Source of the DNA: [Clostridium] celerecrescens 18A
GTDB lineage: Bacteria; Bacillota; Clostridia; Lachnospirales; Lachnospiraceae
Direction: 5' to 3'
Assembly (NCBI RefSeq): GCF_002797975.1
Contig: NZ_PGET01000001.1
Location: forward strand, 3,665,501-3,729,500
DNA: 64,000 nt
In this document: piece after piece, positions 26,439-38,000 of the stretch
Numbering within the stretch: position 1 is the first letter of the stretch
Layout: each line of letters opens with the position of its first letter
Translations under genes and position numbers: made by a program
The notes under the pieces: generated by a model
What the model was told of the DNA's origin: nothing
The model's database searches: none
The model's input: the letters and a program-made list of their open reading frames with translations, nothing else

Positions 26439-28055
26439 CTAGAAAAAGCGCATTTTTTTGGAGGTTTCCACGAATTCCCTGTTGTTTCTTGTCCTCGAGA
26501 ATAAGTCCAGTATTTTCTCCACTGCATCTTCCGGTTTCAGGGTATTAGTAGCCTTTCTCACGATATCAACCGTTTCTGCTTCTTCCCTTGTAAGCAGCAG
26601 GTCATCCCTTCTGGTGCCGGACTTAAGAATGTCAATGGCGGGGAAGATCCTCTTCTCAGACAGCTTCCGGTCGAGAACCAGTTCCATGTTGCCGGTTCCC
26701 TTAAATTCCTCATAAATAACGTCATCCATACGGCTGCCCGTATCCACAAGAGCGGTGGCAAGAACGGTGAGGCTGCCTCCCTCCCTCATGTTTCTGGCTG
26801 CACCAAAGAAACGCTTTGGCATATGAAGGGCTGCCGGATCCAGACCACCGGACAAGGTACGGCCGCTTGGAGCTACCGTCAGGTTATAAGCTCTTGCAAG
26901 ACGGGTAATGCTGTCTAACAGGATCACCACATCCCGGCCATGCTCAACTAGGCGCTTGGCCCTTTCGATCACCATTTCCGATACTCTCTTATGGCGGTCC
27001 GGAAGCTCGTCAAAGGTGGAGTAGAGCACTTCCACGTTATTTCCGTAAATGGATTCCTTAATATCCGTAACCTCCTCAGGACGCTCATCAATCAATAGAA
27101 TCATGAGATGGATCTCCGGGTGATTTACGGTTATTGCCTTTGCCACATCTTTAAGCAGGGTCGTTTTTCCTGCCTTTGGCGGGGAAACGATCATACCCCT
27201 CTGCCCCTTTCCAATAGGAGCTAAAAGATCCAGGACACGCATGGCAGTGGTATTTTTTCCTCCCTGGGTCTCCATATGAAGCCTTTTATCCGGAAATATG
27301 GGAGTCATATTTTCAAAATTCGGACGGCGTTCCGCAGCACTGGTGGGATAGCCATTGATTTTCTTTACATATAGAAGGGCAGCAAACTTTTCTGCCGCCG
27401 TTTTTACTCTGCGGCTTCCATGAATGATGTCACCTGTTTTCATGTTAAACCGGCGGATCTGTGAAGGCGCCACGTAGACGTCATTTTCGCCTGGGAGGTA
27501 GTTTTCACAGCGGATGAAACCAAAGCCATCGGGCATGACCTCCAGAATTCCATGAGCCTCAATACCGCTGTCCAGTTCCTGCAGTTCAGGGCTTGGCTGA
27601 AAATCTCCTCTTGGTTCTTCCGGAACAGTTTCGGGCCTTGCCTCATTCCTGGCGGATGGCTCTGTGCTGTTTCCCTGTGCCGGCCGATAGCTTGCAGGCC
27701 TTTGCTGCCCTTCCGGACGATAGGAACGGACAACCGTCTTTCTTTGGCTGCCGGCCGCTGACTGCATTTGCTGATCCCCGTTCATCTGTCCCTGCTGGCT
27801 TACAGAATCCGTATGAGGCTGGGTCTGAGGGGCTGGTTGTGCCGTAACAGTCTTAAAAACCTCTTTTTTTACTCCCTCCGCCTTTTCTGCTGAAACATTC
27901 CCCGGCGATGCAGGAAAAGCAGGAGCCTCCTCTCCCTTTTCGCATAGTAAATCTATAATTTCAGCTTTTCGCATGGAACTGCATCCCTTGATACCCTGGG
28001 CTTTGGCAAGCTCCTTTAATTCCGCTAACGGCAATGTTTGTAATTTTTCACGCAT
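26439..28055 (-). CDS. rho: Transcription termination factor Rho
   Basis: This 538-residue hexameric RNA helicase ends transcription. The N-terminal Rho_N/SAP-like helices (residues 1-45) are followed by an unusually long Gln/Pro/Ser/Arg-rich linker (about 46-160), the cold-shock-like RNA-binding domain (about 163-245; [20 protein letters not shown]) and the ATPase core (Walker [10 protein letters not shown] near 292-299; Walker [17 protein letters not shown]). The linker is an insertion typical of Actinobacteria and some Firmicutes. AAGGAGAATAAT supports the ATG at 28055 over that at 28070. Confidence 0.96.
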   Translation of the reverse strand: MREKLQTLPLAELKELAKAQGIKGCSSMRKAEIIDLLCEKGEEAPAFPASPGNVSAEKAEGVKKEVFKTVTAQPAPQTQPHTDSVSQQGQMNGDQQMQSAAGSQRKTVVRSYRPEGQQRPASYRPAQGNSTEPSARNEARPETVPEEPRGDFQPSPELQELDSGIEAHGILEVMPDGFGFIRCENYLPGENDVYVAPSQIRRFNMKTGDIIHGSRRVKTAAEKFAALLYVKKINGYPTSAAERRPNFENMTPIFPDKRLHMETQGGKNTTAMRVLDLLAPIGKGQRGMIVSPPKAGKTTLLKDVAKAITVNHPEIHLMILLIDERPEEVTDIKESIYGNNVEVLYSTFDELPDRHKRVSEMVIERAKRLVEHGRDVVILLDSITRLARAYNLTVAPSGRTLSGGLDPAALHMPKRFFGAARNMREGGSLTVLATALVDTGSRMDDVIYEEFKGTGNMELVLDRKLSEKRIFPAIDILKSGTRRDDLLLTREEAETVDIVRKATNTLKPEDAVEKILDLFSRTRNNREFVETSKKMRFF

Positions 28056-28133
28056 ATTATTCTCCTTCATGATTCCTTATAACAGTTGTTTCGTAATCTT
28101 GGGAATGCTTCACGATAGAATATCGCAACAGAT

Positions 28134-28155
28134 GGCCGGAAATGTTATTCCGGCC
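28134..28155 (-). terminator. GC-rich hairpin downstream of rarA
   Basis: GGCCGGAA and TTCCGGCC form a perfect 8-bp stem with a 6-nt loop, 65 nt after the rarA stop. There is no U-run, so this is either a processing/stability hairpin or a poor terminator. Confidence 0.4.
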
Positions 28156-28219
28156 CAAATCATGATAAACCAGGTCGTACGATACGCCTATTATATACCT
28201 TAATTTTAAAAAAGAAAAG

Positions 28220-29539
28220 TTATTTTTTCAGTTCCTTTAAGTGCTCTTTGATTTTACGTTCATATCCATTTTCCGTAGGATGATAGAACGATATGTCCTC
28301 CATTCCGTCCGGAAGATACTGCTGTTTCACATAGTTGCCCGGATAATCATGGGCATAGAGATAGCCCTGCCCATGGCCCAGCTTCGCTGCTCCCTTATAA
28401 TGAGAATCCTGCAGATGAACCGGCACAGGCATGGTTTTCTGGTTTTGTACTGTATCCAAAGCCTCAAACACCGCCATGCAGGCCGCATTGCTCTTAGGTG
28501 CCGAAGCCACATAGGTGACCGCTTCGGCCAGAATGATCTGGGCTTCCGGAAGCCCGATCCTTTCTGCTGCCTGGGCTGCTGCAACTGCCAGAATGAGAGC
28601 CTGGGGATCTGCATTTCCTACATCCTCCGCAGCACAGATCATAATTCTTCTGGCAATGAATTTTATATCTTCTCCCGCATAAAGCATTCTTGCAAGATAG
28701 TACACGGCCGCGTCGGGGTCCGAACCCCGCATGCTCTTTATGAAGGCCGATATGGTATCGTAATGATTGTCTCCAGTTTTGTCATAGCGCACCACCCGCT
28801 TTTGGATGCACTCCTCTGCAACCTGAATACTGATATGGATTTTTCCGTCTGACGGATCCCGGTCCGTGGTCATGACTCCCAGTTCCACCGCATTTAAAGC
28901 GGCTCTTGCATCTCCATTGGAAACATCCGCAAGAAATTCTTCCGCATCTTCGTCAATCACGGCGTTATAGGAACCCATTCCCTTATCCTTGTCATATACC
29001 GCCCGGTGGACCAGTTTCCTGATATCCTCCTTTTCCAAAGACTTTAACTCAAATACCCTGGATCTTGAAAGAAGAGCGCCATTTACTTCAAAATAGGGGT
29101 TTTCTGTAGTGGCTCCTATGAGAGTCAGCGTTCCATCCTCCACAAATGGAAGCAGATAATCCTGCTGCCCTTTGTTGAAACGATGGATCTCATCCACGAA
29201 CAAGATTGTCTTTTTGCCATACATTCCTAAGGAATCCTTGGCTTCCTTTACGATCTCTTCCATGTCCTTTTTTCCCGCTACCGTGGCGTTGATCTGTCTG
29301 AACTCTCCGCTGGTAGTGTTGGCGATCACCCTTGCCAGAGTGGTTTTACCGGTTCCCGGAGGACCGTAGAATATCACAGATCCCAGCTTGTCCGCCTTAA
29401 TGGCCCGGTAAAGCAGTTTATCCCTGCCAATGATATGCTGCTGCCCCACCACCTCGTCAAGTGTCGACGGTCGAAGCCTTGATGCAAGGGGGGACTCTTT
29501 TTTCATGGTATTTTCCCTCATATAATCAAACAAATCCAT
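28220..29539 (-). CDS. rarA: Replication-associated recombination protein A (RarA/MgsA)
   Basis: This 439-residue AAA+ ATPase is related to clamp loaders and RuvB and acts at stalled replication forks. Walker A is GPPGTGKT (residues 59-66) and Walker B/DEAH-like is FVDEIHRFNKGQQD. The C-terminal MgsA tetramerisation region is present (SDPDAAVYYLARMLYAGEDIKFIARR and the AVTYVASAPKSNA motif). GGGAGAATAAT precedes the ATG. It is upstream of a deacetylase gene remnant and apparently marks the end of the core region. Confidence 0.95.
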   Translation of the reverse strand: MDLFDYMRENTMKKESPLASRLRPSTLDEVVGQQHIIGRDKLLYRAIKADKLGSVIFYGPPGTGKTTLARVIANTTSGEFRQINATVAGKKDMEEIVKEAKDSLGMYGKKTILFVDEIHRFNKGQQDYLLPFVEDGTLTLIGATTENPYFEVNGALLSRSRVFELKSLEKEDIRKLVHRAVYDKDKGMGSYNAVIDEDAEEFLADVSNGDARAALNAVELGVMTTDRDPSDGKIHISIQVAEECIQKRVVRYDKTGDNHYDTISAFIKSMRGSDPDAAVYYLARMLYAGEDIKFIARRIMICAAEDVGNADPQALILAVAAAQAAERIGLPEAQIILAEAVTYVASAPKSNAACMAVFEALDTVQNQKTMPVPVHLQDSHYKGAAKLGHGQGYLYAHDYPGNYVKQQYLPDGMEDISFYHPTENGYERKIKEHLKELKK

Positions 29540-29556
29540 TATTATTCTCCCGTTTT

Positions 29557-29675
29557 CTATAATCCCTTGAGGAAAAACCTCTTGCGATAATCCAAAAGAA
29601 GCCTTCCGGCTGTAACAAGAGTATATCCCTGCTTTGATAAAGTGTCAATGATATCCCGCTTTCCCGCACCCTCTT
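29557..29675 (-). pseudogene. Remnant of a polysaccharide deacetylase 3' end
   Basis: A minus-strand reading gives a stop at about 29675 and then an open stretch with IIDTLSKQGYTLVTAGRLLLD, ending at TAG 29557. It matches the C-terminus of the intact deacetylase at 60463-61209 (VIDTLTKQGYTFVTVDELLID). At the DNA level about 34 of 41 bases agree around the shared AGTATATCCCTGCTTTG. No start or catalytic motif remains, so I read it as the tail of a deleted gene. Confidence 0.7.
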
Positions 29676-29686
29676 AAGAGAATTGG

Positions 29687-30661
29687 TTATAATTCCTCCG
29701 GATACTTCATATTCCAGTCATTTCGTATTTTTGTCATTATGTTCATGACATCTACCGTATATTCCAGGCGCATTTCGTCAGATTCTCCGCCAACAGCTTT
29801 CTCCATATCCAGAATTTCATACAACAGAGCATCGTCGGTGTTTCCTGCTTCCATCACTTCCCGGCGGTTATCTTCCGTATAAGTGATCACCGCCTTGTCA
29901 GCCCTTGGATATTCATATATTTCTATATAGCCCTTGTCAAAGGCCACTGTTCCACGCTTGGGTTGCTTTGCATGAAGAGACAGAGAAATGGTGGCCATCT
30001 CCTGCTGATTGTTCATTAGCAGGATTCCTGCCTGTTCATCAACACCGCTGGGGGCAAGCTTTACCTGTGACAGGATCTGGTCCGGCGCGTCTGCCATAAA
30101 CCATCTTGCAAAGGAAAGGGCGTATACCCCGATATCAAGCAGTGCTCCGCCGGCAAGACCTGGACTAAAAAACCTGTTTTCCATATTATAATCCTTATAG
30201 CTTCCAAAGTTCATCTGAATAAGGCGCAGAGGGCCCAGTTGACCGTTTATCACAATTTCCTGCAATTTTTTATAAAGGGGCATATGATAAATTGTCATTG
30301 CTTCAGCAAGTACCAGGTCATTTTTCTCCGCAAGGCTGACTGCCTCAGAAAGCTCCTGGGAATTCAATGTAATCGATTTCTCACACAGTACATGCTTACC
30401 ATTCTTTAATGCCTCTTTTAAATAAGTAATATGGGTATTATGGGGTGTTGAAATATAAATAATATCCACATCATCATCATGAAACATGTCATAGACATTA
30501 TGGTAAACCTTCTCCACTCCGTATGTTTCTGCAAATTTAACTGCATTTTCATAGGTTCTGTTACCGACCCCATATAAAGTTCTTCCCTGTTTCTTTAAAT
30601 TTTCTGCCAGCTGTTTAGCTATTACTCCACAGCCTAATGTTGCCCAACGATACTCTTTCAT
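29687..30661 (-). CDS. Gfo/Idh/MocA-family NAD(P)-dependent oxidoreductase, second paralogue
   Basis: This is a 324-residue dehydrogenase with Rossmann motif (TLGCGVIAKQLAENL), the CEK lysine motif (HVLCEKSI) and the C-terminal domain (GLAGGALLDIGVYALSFARWF). It resembles the protein at 12774-13754 in length and layout. The substrate is unknown. A TTG two codons upstream is in frame, but AAGGAGGTTTGAGT fits the ATG at 30661. It stands alone between a deacetylase remnant and the surface-protein locus. Confidence 0.87.
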   Translation of the reverse strand: MKEYRWATLGCGVIAKQLAENLKKQGRTLYGVGNRTYENAVKFAETYGVEKVYHNVYDMFHDDDVDIIYISTPHNTHITYLKEALKNGKHVLCEKSITLNSQELSEAVSLAEKNDLVLAEAMTIYHMPLYKKLQEIVINGQLGPLRLIQMNFGSYKDYNMENRFFSPGLAGGALLDIGVYALSFARWFMADAPDQILSQVKLAPSGVDEQAGILLMNNQQEMATISLSLHAKQPKRGTVAFDKGYIEIYEYPRADKAVITYTEDNRREVMEAGNTDDALLYEILDMEKAVGGESDEMRLEYTVDVMNIMTKIRNDWNMKYPEEL

Positions 30662-30826
30662 ACTCAAACCTCCTTAATGCTCCTTATTTCCTCATGTGCC
30701 CGTATAATTCCGCTTCTTCAAAACTTCTTCTATATAATGTATTATGGGCAGTACCTGTTCCTTTGTCAAGTATTGCAGCCAGAGTCTTAAAGTTTGAAAC
30801 GCAATATTGCATTTTGCATACAAAAT

Positions 30827-30870
30827 AGCCCTATTTGTTTTGACATAAAGCCTGCCTGGCAAATAGGGCT
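30827..30870 (-). terminator. Terminator at the end of the adhesin operon
   Basis: AGCCCTATTTG and CAAATAGGGCT form a perfect 11-bp stem with a 22-nt loop. On the minus strand it is followed by ATTTTGT. It lies 85 nt past the stop of the 368-residue membrane protein gene. The rest of the 293-bp gap shows no gene. Confidence 0.6.
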
Positions 30871-30954
30871 GAACCTTGAGCTTTTACAGTTATTCTGTAA
30901 TCCTTCCACTACTCTTCGTATTTGATTGAGCAGTTAAAAGGCTGTTTATGTTTC

Positions 30955-32061
30955 TTAACTGTCATCTCGTAAACTGGACGTCAGTTCTTTCATCTTTTTT
31001 TCTGCAAGTTTCTTTTCCGAACTATGTTTTTTCCGCATTTTTTTAACTATGACAAGTAATAAAAGGATGATCAGTAGAATTGAAAGGATTGATAAAGTAA
31101 CGGAATTTGTCAGAAGCCATTTTAGGAAATTCCAAAACCCCTTTCGCCCATCCCTCTCATAAATCGCTGTTACTTCTTTCTTATAGATGATCTGCCCTGT
31201 CTGATTCTCAGCTTCTGCATCAATGTAAGTACCATGATAAACATTGGCTTCTATGGAAGGGAAGGTAACAGCCCCTCCATAGATTCCCCTGATATCTTTT
31301 ACAAATTTACGTCCATGAGCAGTTGCGTTTCGGATCATTTCTCCATCCTTTGACACAGGATCTCCGTCCCATTTTACGCTTGTTATCTTATAATATTGTG
31401 ATGGTAAATTAAGATAACTTAAAAATAATTCTGCGTGATCTATTAAAGGAGAACGGTTAGAAATTTCAGTCTGACCCAGCATATAAGAGTCCGCATCATA
31501 TCCGCTCACGGTTATAGGGAATGTAAAATTATAATCCCAGTAGGCACTTTCTTCTTTAAAACCTACCGCAGGAAGTGTTACATTTAATTCCTGCTTTAAA
31601 TCCTCATTGATAACCTTGACCCGGGCATCTTCCGGTAGAGAATCTATATATTCTACTCCTTCATACAATACGGAGGCTTCTGAATATTTCGTAGTCTCTT
31701 CCGTGACTGCCTTTGAAAGTTCACTGGTTTTTAAAGAATACCTTTTTCCTTCTTGTTCTACTGCTTGGGGTGCATATTTTTCAGGATTTCCAACAAAGGG
31801 ATCGGAATCATATGTAATAATATCTCCTGGATAGATTTCCTCTACATTATCTGTATGAACGGATTTTAACCGATAGATAATACCGTCCTTTTCATAAATT
31901 TCTTTAAACTGTAACCTTCCATCTTCCTCTTTTATAGAGGTCCTATACTCCTTTTTTATTTCAATGAACATTTCCTCCGCACGTGCTATTCCAGCGCACC
32001 CCAAAACAAGGGGTACGACAAGGAATATAGCAGCAAAACCTTTCTTCATCCTATTTTTCAT
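30955..32061 (-). CDS. Secreted/membrane-anchored protein coupled to the giant adhesin, unknown function
   Basis: This 368-residue protein was not recognised as a family. It has an N-terminal signal peptide (hydrophobic GFAAIFLVVPLVLGCAGIARA, ARA cleavage likely, although LVLGC could be read as a weak lipobox), an extracellular region of about 280 residues, then one transmembrane helix (SVTLSILSILLIILLLLVIV, near 325-345) and a basic tail KKMRKKHSSEKKLAEKKMKE. Its start overlaps the end of the adhesin gene by 11 bases, so the two are translationally coupled. An accessory role for the adhesin (assembly, anchoring or display) is my inference. No sortase motif is present. Confidence 0.75.
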   Translation of the reverse strand: MKNRMKKGFAAIFLVVPLVLGCAGIARAEEMFIEIKKEYRTSIKEEDGRLQFKEIYEKDGIIYRLKSVHTDNVEEIYPGDIITYDSDPFVGNPEKYAPQAVEQEGKRYSLKTSELSKAVTEETTKYSEASVLYEGVEYIDSLPEDARVKVINEDLKQELNVTLPAVGFKEESAYWDYNFTFPITVSGYDADSYMLGQTEISNRSPLIDHAELFLSYLNLPSQYYKITSVKWDGDPVSKDGEMIRNATAHGRKFVKDIRGIYGGAVTFPSIEANVYHGTYIDAEAENQTGQIIYKKEVTAIYERDGRKGFWNFLKWLLTNSVTLSILSILLIILLLLVIVKKMRKKHSSEKKLAEKKMKELTSSLRDDS

Positions 32062-35000
32062 CCTTTTTATCTCTTCTTCTCCTTACGATCACAATGGAAG
32101 TAACAATACCAACCAGCCCTATACTTAAGAGCAGTCCCCCTCTCAGATTTACATCACCCGTTTTAGGCAGTCTTCTTAGCCAGCCCCACAATCCTTTTCC
32201 TTTATAGTTAGAAATTCCAAGACCATTCAGGCTGGATTGATATGTGGCTGTGATGAAACCCTTTTTCTTCCCATGCTCCGGATTGTTATACAATATAAAT
32301 TCTCCTGTAACAGCTCCATCATCCGTTACATATATAGTCAGGCAAGCATCAGTCTTTATATATCCCTCTGGGGCCTTTATTTCATGTACGGTATATTTTC
32401 CAGAGCGGAGCGGAAGGAAGGAGATTCCTCCGTTTTCATCTGTTATTCCTTTGTATACAGGCTCTCCGGCTTCATTTCTGATCTCCAGTTCTGCACCGGC
32501 TAATTTTTCTGAGGTTTCAGCGTCTGACTTTTGTATTAACACTTCCGGTGAAGGATGATTTACAACTGATATAGTACTGATTCCTGATACCACACCGTTA
32601 TGAATGGAAAATGAGTACGTGTGATCTGTTGAAAGGTAGCCAGGAGCTGTCTTTGTTTCTTTGTAGGTATAGGTTCCGTTTTCCGGCATATCGAATTTCG
32701 CATATCCATACTCTCCAGTTTTTACAGTCAGGTAAATACTTCCGTTAGGCCGGTAAATAGAAAATTCCACTCCTTTTATTCCCAGTCCTGTAGAAGCATC
32801 TATTTTATATAGAAACATTTTTTCAGAACCAGGGCTATGCTGTTTGAGATCTGTCATTGTGACTTCCAATAGTCCAGAGCTTCTTGGCACTGTAAATGCT
32901 ATGTCTGAGGAAAGAAAATATCCTGATGGAGCTTTCACCTCATGAAGGTAATAAGTTTTTCCAGCCTCTAATCTTCCAGTGATATCTATATCCTCACCTG
33001 TTGTTTCAAAATCTGGAATAACCACATTTTTCTGATGATCCAACACTTGTAATATAGCTCCCTTTAGAAGTACACCGGATGAATCTACTTTATTAAGCCG
33101 AATCGCAGTGACTTTGTTTTTCATTTCAACCATGTCTGCCGCGCCATTTTTACTTACAATGAAAGGAACATCTTCTGCATATGAATATCCAACTACAGGA
33201 TAAATTTCGTGGAGCCAGTACCGTTCTCCCGCTTTTAACTTTGCAATGAGTTCATGAGGTTGCGTCCCAGATATCCACTCTTCCACAATATTTCCATCCT
33301 TGTCTTTTATGCTCATATGATTTCCTGGCAGCTCCTCACTGCCCGTGATAGACTTTTTAGATAGGATCAGATGGGTTGGATTATCAATCATAATAATAAC
33401 GTCCTCATCACCGTTTCTACTGACCGTAAATGGAATATCTTCTGCGTAGGCATATCCATCTGCCGGACTGATTTCGTGTACCCAGTATTTTTTTCCGGCT
33501 TCCAGCTGGCCTTTTAATTCCTTCAACTGAGTTCCTGTGATAAAGATCAGATCTTCTCCGGCCTTAAAACCATTTCCATTACGGATTGCCTTTGCTGGGG
33601 CCTTATCTTCTTTTAAGATCTGAAGCGTACTTCCCGGTAACTGACTGGCTGCTTCTGATGGCGTTCCAATAAGAAGGGAGCCTTTCTGTTTCTTTATTAA
33701 GACCTCTGTTTTTTTATCCCTCATGACTATAGTAGTCAGACCTGGTTCATCTGGAACAGTAAAGGTTACACTCTCGGAATAGCTATATCCAGCCGGAGGC
33801 TCTTCTTCTGAAAGTTCATAAGTTTTTCCTGCAATCAGAAGTCCGGTTAAAACTATCGGTCCCCCATTAGCAGTGAATTTCTTAATTAATGTTCCATTAT
33901 TTTTTTCCCGGATAGAGAAGCGGCCGCCTGTTAATATATCTCCTGTCTCTGCATCTACTTTTATAATCTTTATTTCTGTTTTTTGGTCCTGCATGATAAT
34001 GGTTGTCCGTATGCCGCTTTCCTCCGCCGTGAAGCGGATCTCTTTTTCAAAAGAGTAACCAGCTGGAGGCTGTTCTTCCAAGATGATATATTCTTTTCCT
34101 GGAGTAATCAGTTTTGCTGGTATGAGTACCTCCCTTCCTTCTTCTTTCGTAAATTCAAATATGACTTCTCCTGTTTCTGCATCAATTAGGCTGTAACGGC
34201 CTCCAGTAAGCTCCTCTCCTGTTTGCGCATCCACTTTCGTGATATATAAGTGTACCGTCCGATCTTCCATATCTACATTATCAACCATTCCTGAAGCATT
34301 TAGCTGAAAGCAATAAACTCCGCTTATCAGGCTGCTTCCGTCACTGTACGTTGTGGTTTCCATGAGGCGATAGTTTCCTCCTGCAGTCAAGATATCCCGT
34401 ATCGTTTCATTGTTCCGGCTGCTTTCGAATACTGCGTTCTGTATAGCCTTTGAAACCTCTCCCGTTACCATTCCTCCTTCAATTTGCCCGGCAGAACGGA
34501 GCACACTGTCATAGCCGTCTTTTGGCTCCTGTGTAATCTCATATCTGGTTCCATAGGGCAATCCTGCAAAGGTAAGATACCCATCACCGGTTATTGTGAT
34601 ATTTTCTTCACCTTTGATCCGTCCCTCCGATGTACCACCATATACTTGATATCCAGTTAAGGTCTTTCCAGCAGAGTCCATAAGTCTTACATGGAAAGTA
34701 AATTCATCCGTCTGATCCTTTCCGGTTCCGGTCAGCTTATTTATGATGGTAATGGAACCTTCCGGGACAATGGGATTTGTGAGAGTAGTACGCTTCGTAA
34801 CTACCTCCGTCTGTGTTTCAAAATACACATTTGCCTGCATTCCCGTCTCACCGCTGACCACAGCCACCAAGTCCACCGTACCACTTTCATGGGCAGCGGT
34901 ATCCGTGAGATTCCAGTTAATAATTCCGTTTTGTTCTACTCCATAATTGGTGGATCTTAAATAATCCAGTCCATCTTTCAGGACCGCATTGATACGGATA

Positions 35001-38000
35001 TCAACTGGATGATTGTAAGGATTGGTATAGGAAACCGTGTATTTTATGACACTTCCTGTTTTTACTGCACCGTGATCCGCTCCTATGCTGCTTGTTACTT
35101 GTGCTATAGGGATTTCCCTTGTTACTGGATTTTTGATTGTATAATCATGATTGTCCACATTAACAGTCCAGTTTGCAAGGACGTTACCATTTCCATCGTT
35201 CAGCTCCTGCCTTGTTTCCAGGAATGTCCTGGAAGGAATGGAATAGGATCCGTTTTCGTCAAGATAGATCCGTTTCGTTTCCTTAAAGGACTTTTCTGTT
35301 CTTCCATCAGAATATCTGGTGTATTCGGTGATTTCATATAAATGGCCGTTTATGATTCCATCCTCTGCTGTTAAAACTTGGCCGCTTCCTGTTCCAATAA
35401 AGGAAGGTAGCTCGGTTCCTGTGTCTAAATCTTTTAATATGGTGAATACCTTTACCGGAACTCTTGCGATAACGGTTAGGGCTTCTATGGCACCATTGTC
35501 ACAAGCCAGCTTTAAGATACTAAAATCATTTGATACATTCCGGATTCCGGTTCCCGCTTTATTCAAGGTAAAGATCACCGGTTTTGAAAGAGCATATCCG
35601 GCTGGGGCTTTTAGCTCTTCCATGATGTAAACCCGGTTCGCTGATAGCTTCTTTGTCAAAGTAAAACCAGCCGGACCGGATACGAAAGTCTCAATGGCTT
35701 CTCCAGCCTTATAGTACTCTCCCTCAATGACTACAGCCTCATACACAGCTATTTCTGCACCTTCCACAACCAGACCATTATCAAAGTTAGTCTTTTTAAA
35801 TTGTATTTTTGTTGGCTGGTTCTCAATTTCATAGGTATAAAGTACTTCTTTTCCGTTCTCTTTCCCGTCAAACTGGAACTTCTTCATTCCTTCTGAAATC
35901 TGGTAAAGATCCGATGGAGAAATTTCTTCGATAGCATAAGTGAAAGGCCTTATAGATCCATCTGTCTGCACTATGCCCACCGGAAGTCCGGCTATTTCTG
36001 CCTTTCCATCTGTCCCAGTTGTCATGTACCAGACAGCCCCGGTATCTTTATTAGATACCATAAAACGAGCGTTTTCCAGTCCCTCTCCGGTATCAGAAGC
36101 CTTCTTTTTGATTTCCAGCTTCCCGACATTTGGGATATTTACGACCCGATAAACAGGTACTTTTTCTGTTCCCACGAGGATCTTCATTGGATCTATCTTC
36201 TGCATGTAGGGTGGGGCTGTTAGCTCTGCGATATAATAAGTCCCATAAGGGGTTTTATCGATCCGGTGAGGTTTTAAATCTCCCAGGTCAAATCCCTCCA
36301 GGATGTCCTCATTAAATTTATCGTTTTCCGTATACCTTCCATCTGACCCGGTAATCCAGGTCTGTATTAGATGGGCTTCATCTTCCATAAAGTTCCCGGC
36401 TTCATCAGCCCGGTAAAGGGCCAGTTCTGCGCCCTCTGCAGCATATTCTCTGTCTCCGTCTTTTATAACTTTAAGGACGTTGATATACTTTTCCTCATTT
36501 TCAAGGCTGAATCTCTGCACATTTCCAGTCTCTATAAGGACAATAGCCTTTGGATCGGCTGTTTCAAAGCCAGCCGGTGTCTTTTCTTCCACCAGGACGT
36601 AATTCCCTACGTTCTTCCCTTCTTTTACTGCATTGAAGGGCAAATAATCAATCCGGTGCATTCCTTCTAAGGAGTCATAACTCTTTATCCCGTTTTCCAC
36701 TTCATAGTTGAATTGATATTCAAAGTTTAGAGGAAGCCTTCCATCTGAATCAAGGGAACCATCTCTTACATTCCGGTATATAGTGATTCGAATTGTCTTC
36801 CCGGCATCAGTGGTCCAAGTCTGCACGGTCCCCTCCCCTTTTCCGGTCCGGATGATTTCGCTCCGTTCGGCTGTCCGTTCCCCGTCTTTCGTGTACCAGA
36901 CAAGGGAAGTAAGGGTTTCCCCTTTTTCCTGGTAAGCCGCTTCAAAGTCCGTGATAAAACTGGACTGATTTTCTGCCAGGCCAAGAAAGTCCTTTATGCG
37001 GTACATAAAACCAGTACCTTTTTCTGTTTTTTCTGTATACTCAGTCAAGTCATCCGTCGTCCAGCCCGCTACTCTCTTTTCCTCGTCATATACCGGCATC
37101 ACTCCATCCATCAGAATGTTTCCGTCTTTATCTGTTTTCGCTTCATAAAGGGCCAGGTCAGCCGCATGGCTGTTAGGAAGCTGCAACTTTCTTCCGGGGC
37201 CATCTTCGTAATATTTAAAAACCTCCAGCTTTGTATGATCATTCTTAAGATTTACAGACTGCACTTCTCCGGTAGCTTTTACCGTTAGTTCCATGGAGTT
37301 ACGGACATACCCAACAGCAGCATCTATCTCTTCCAGAATGTAATCCCCTGCCGGAATTCCCTCAAAGTATTTCGGAGTCCCGTCTGTGATCCAGTCGGCT
37401 ATCATTTGTACTGGTGAATTATCGGCTTTATTTTCTATCGTCCATTCTGCCGCCTTACTTTCTGTCTTTACAAAATAGTATCCTTTCGGATAGGTTTCTC
37501 CGTCCGTGGTATAAATCCGCTTTGCTTTATAAAGTGCCAAATGTGCCCCGGAAATCTGAACGTAACTGTAGGCTCCCTTCGGTTCCGTGAATGTAAGTCC
37601 CTCCTGATAATCACTGAGTACATCAAGTCGGTACCGGTCTGCTGCATCGGTCTTTACAATCTCCACCTTGATCTTCTCATCCTGCAGCCCGGTCTTTTGG
37701 ACTTCTCTGGTTTCTATTACGGTAACACCCTCCGGAAATCCCCTGGTATAGCCTGATGGAGCTTTGACCTCTTCCATGATGTACGTTCCTGGGATCACCC
37801 GCTTTAGCATATCGGCCTGGCCTACGGTCATATCGGCCTTAAATGGATCATTGGGGTACTCCTCTCCGGTGATCCAGGTATTCTCCATGATCCATGCTTC
37901 TCCCTTGCGGTGATAAAGCTTCTTATCATCTATGATATCTTCTTCCTTCCCGATATCTTCCATGTTGGCCTTGTCATTGATCCAGTAAGCAGCATTGTTA

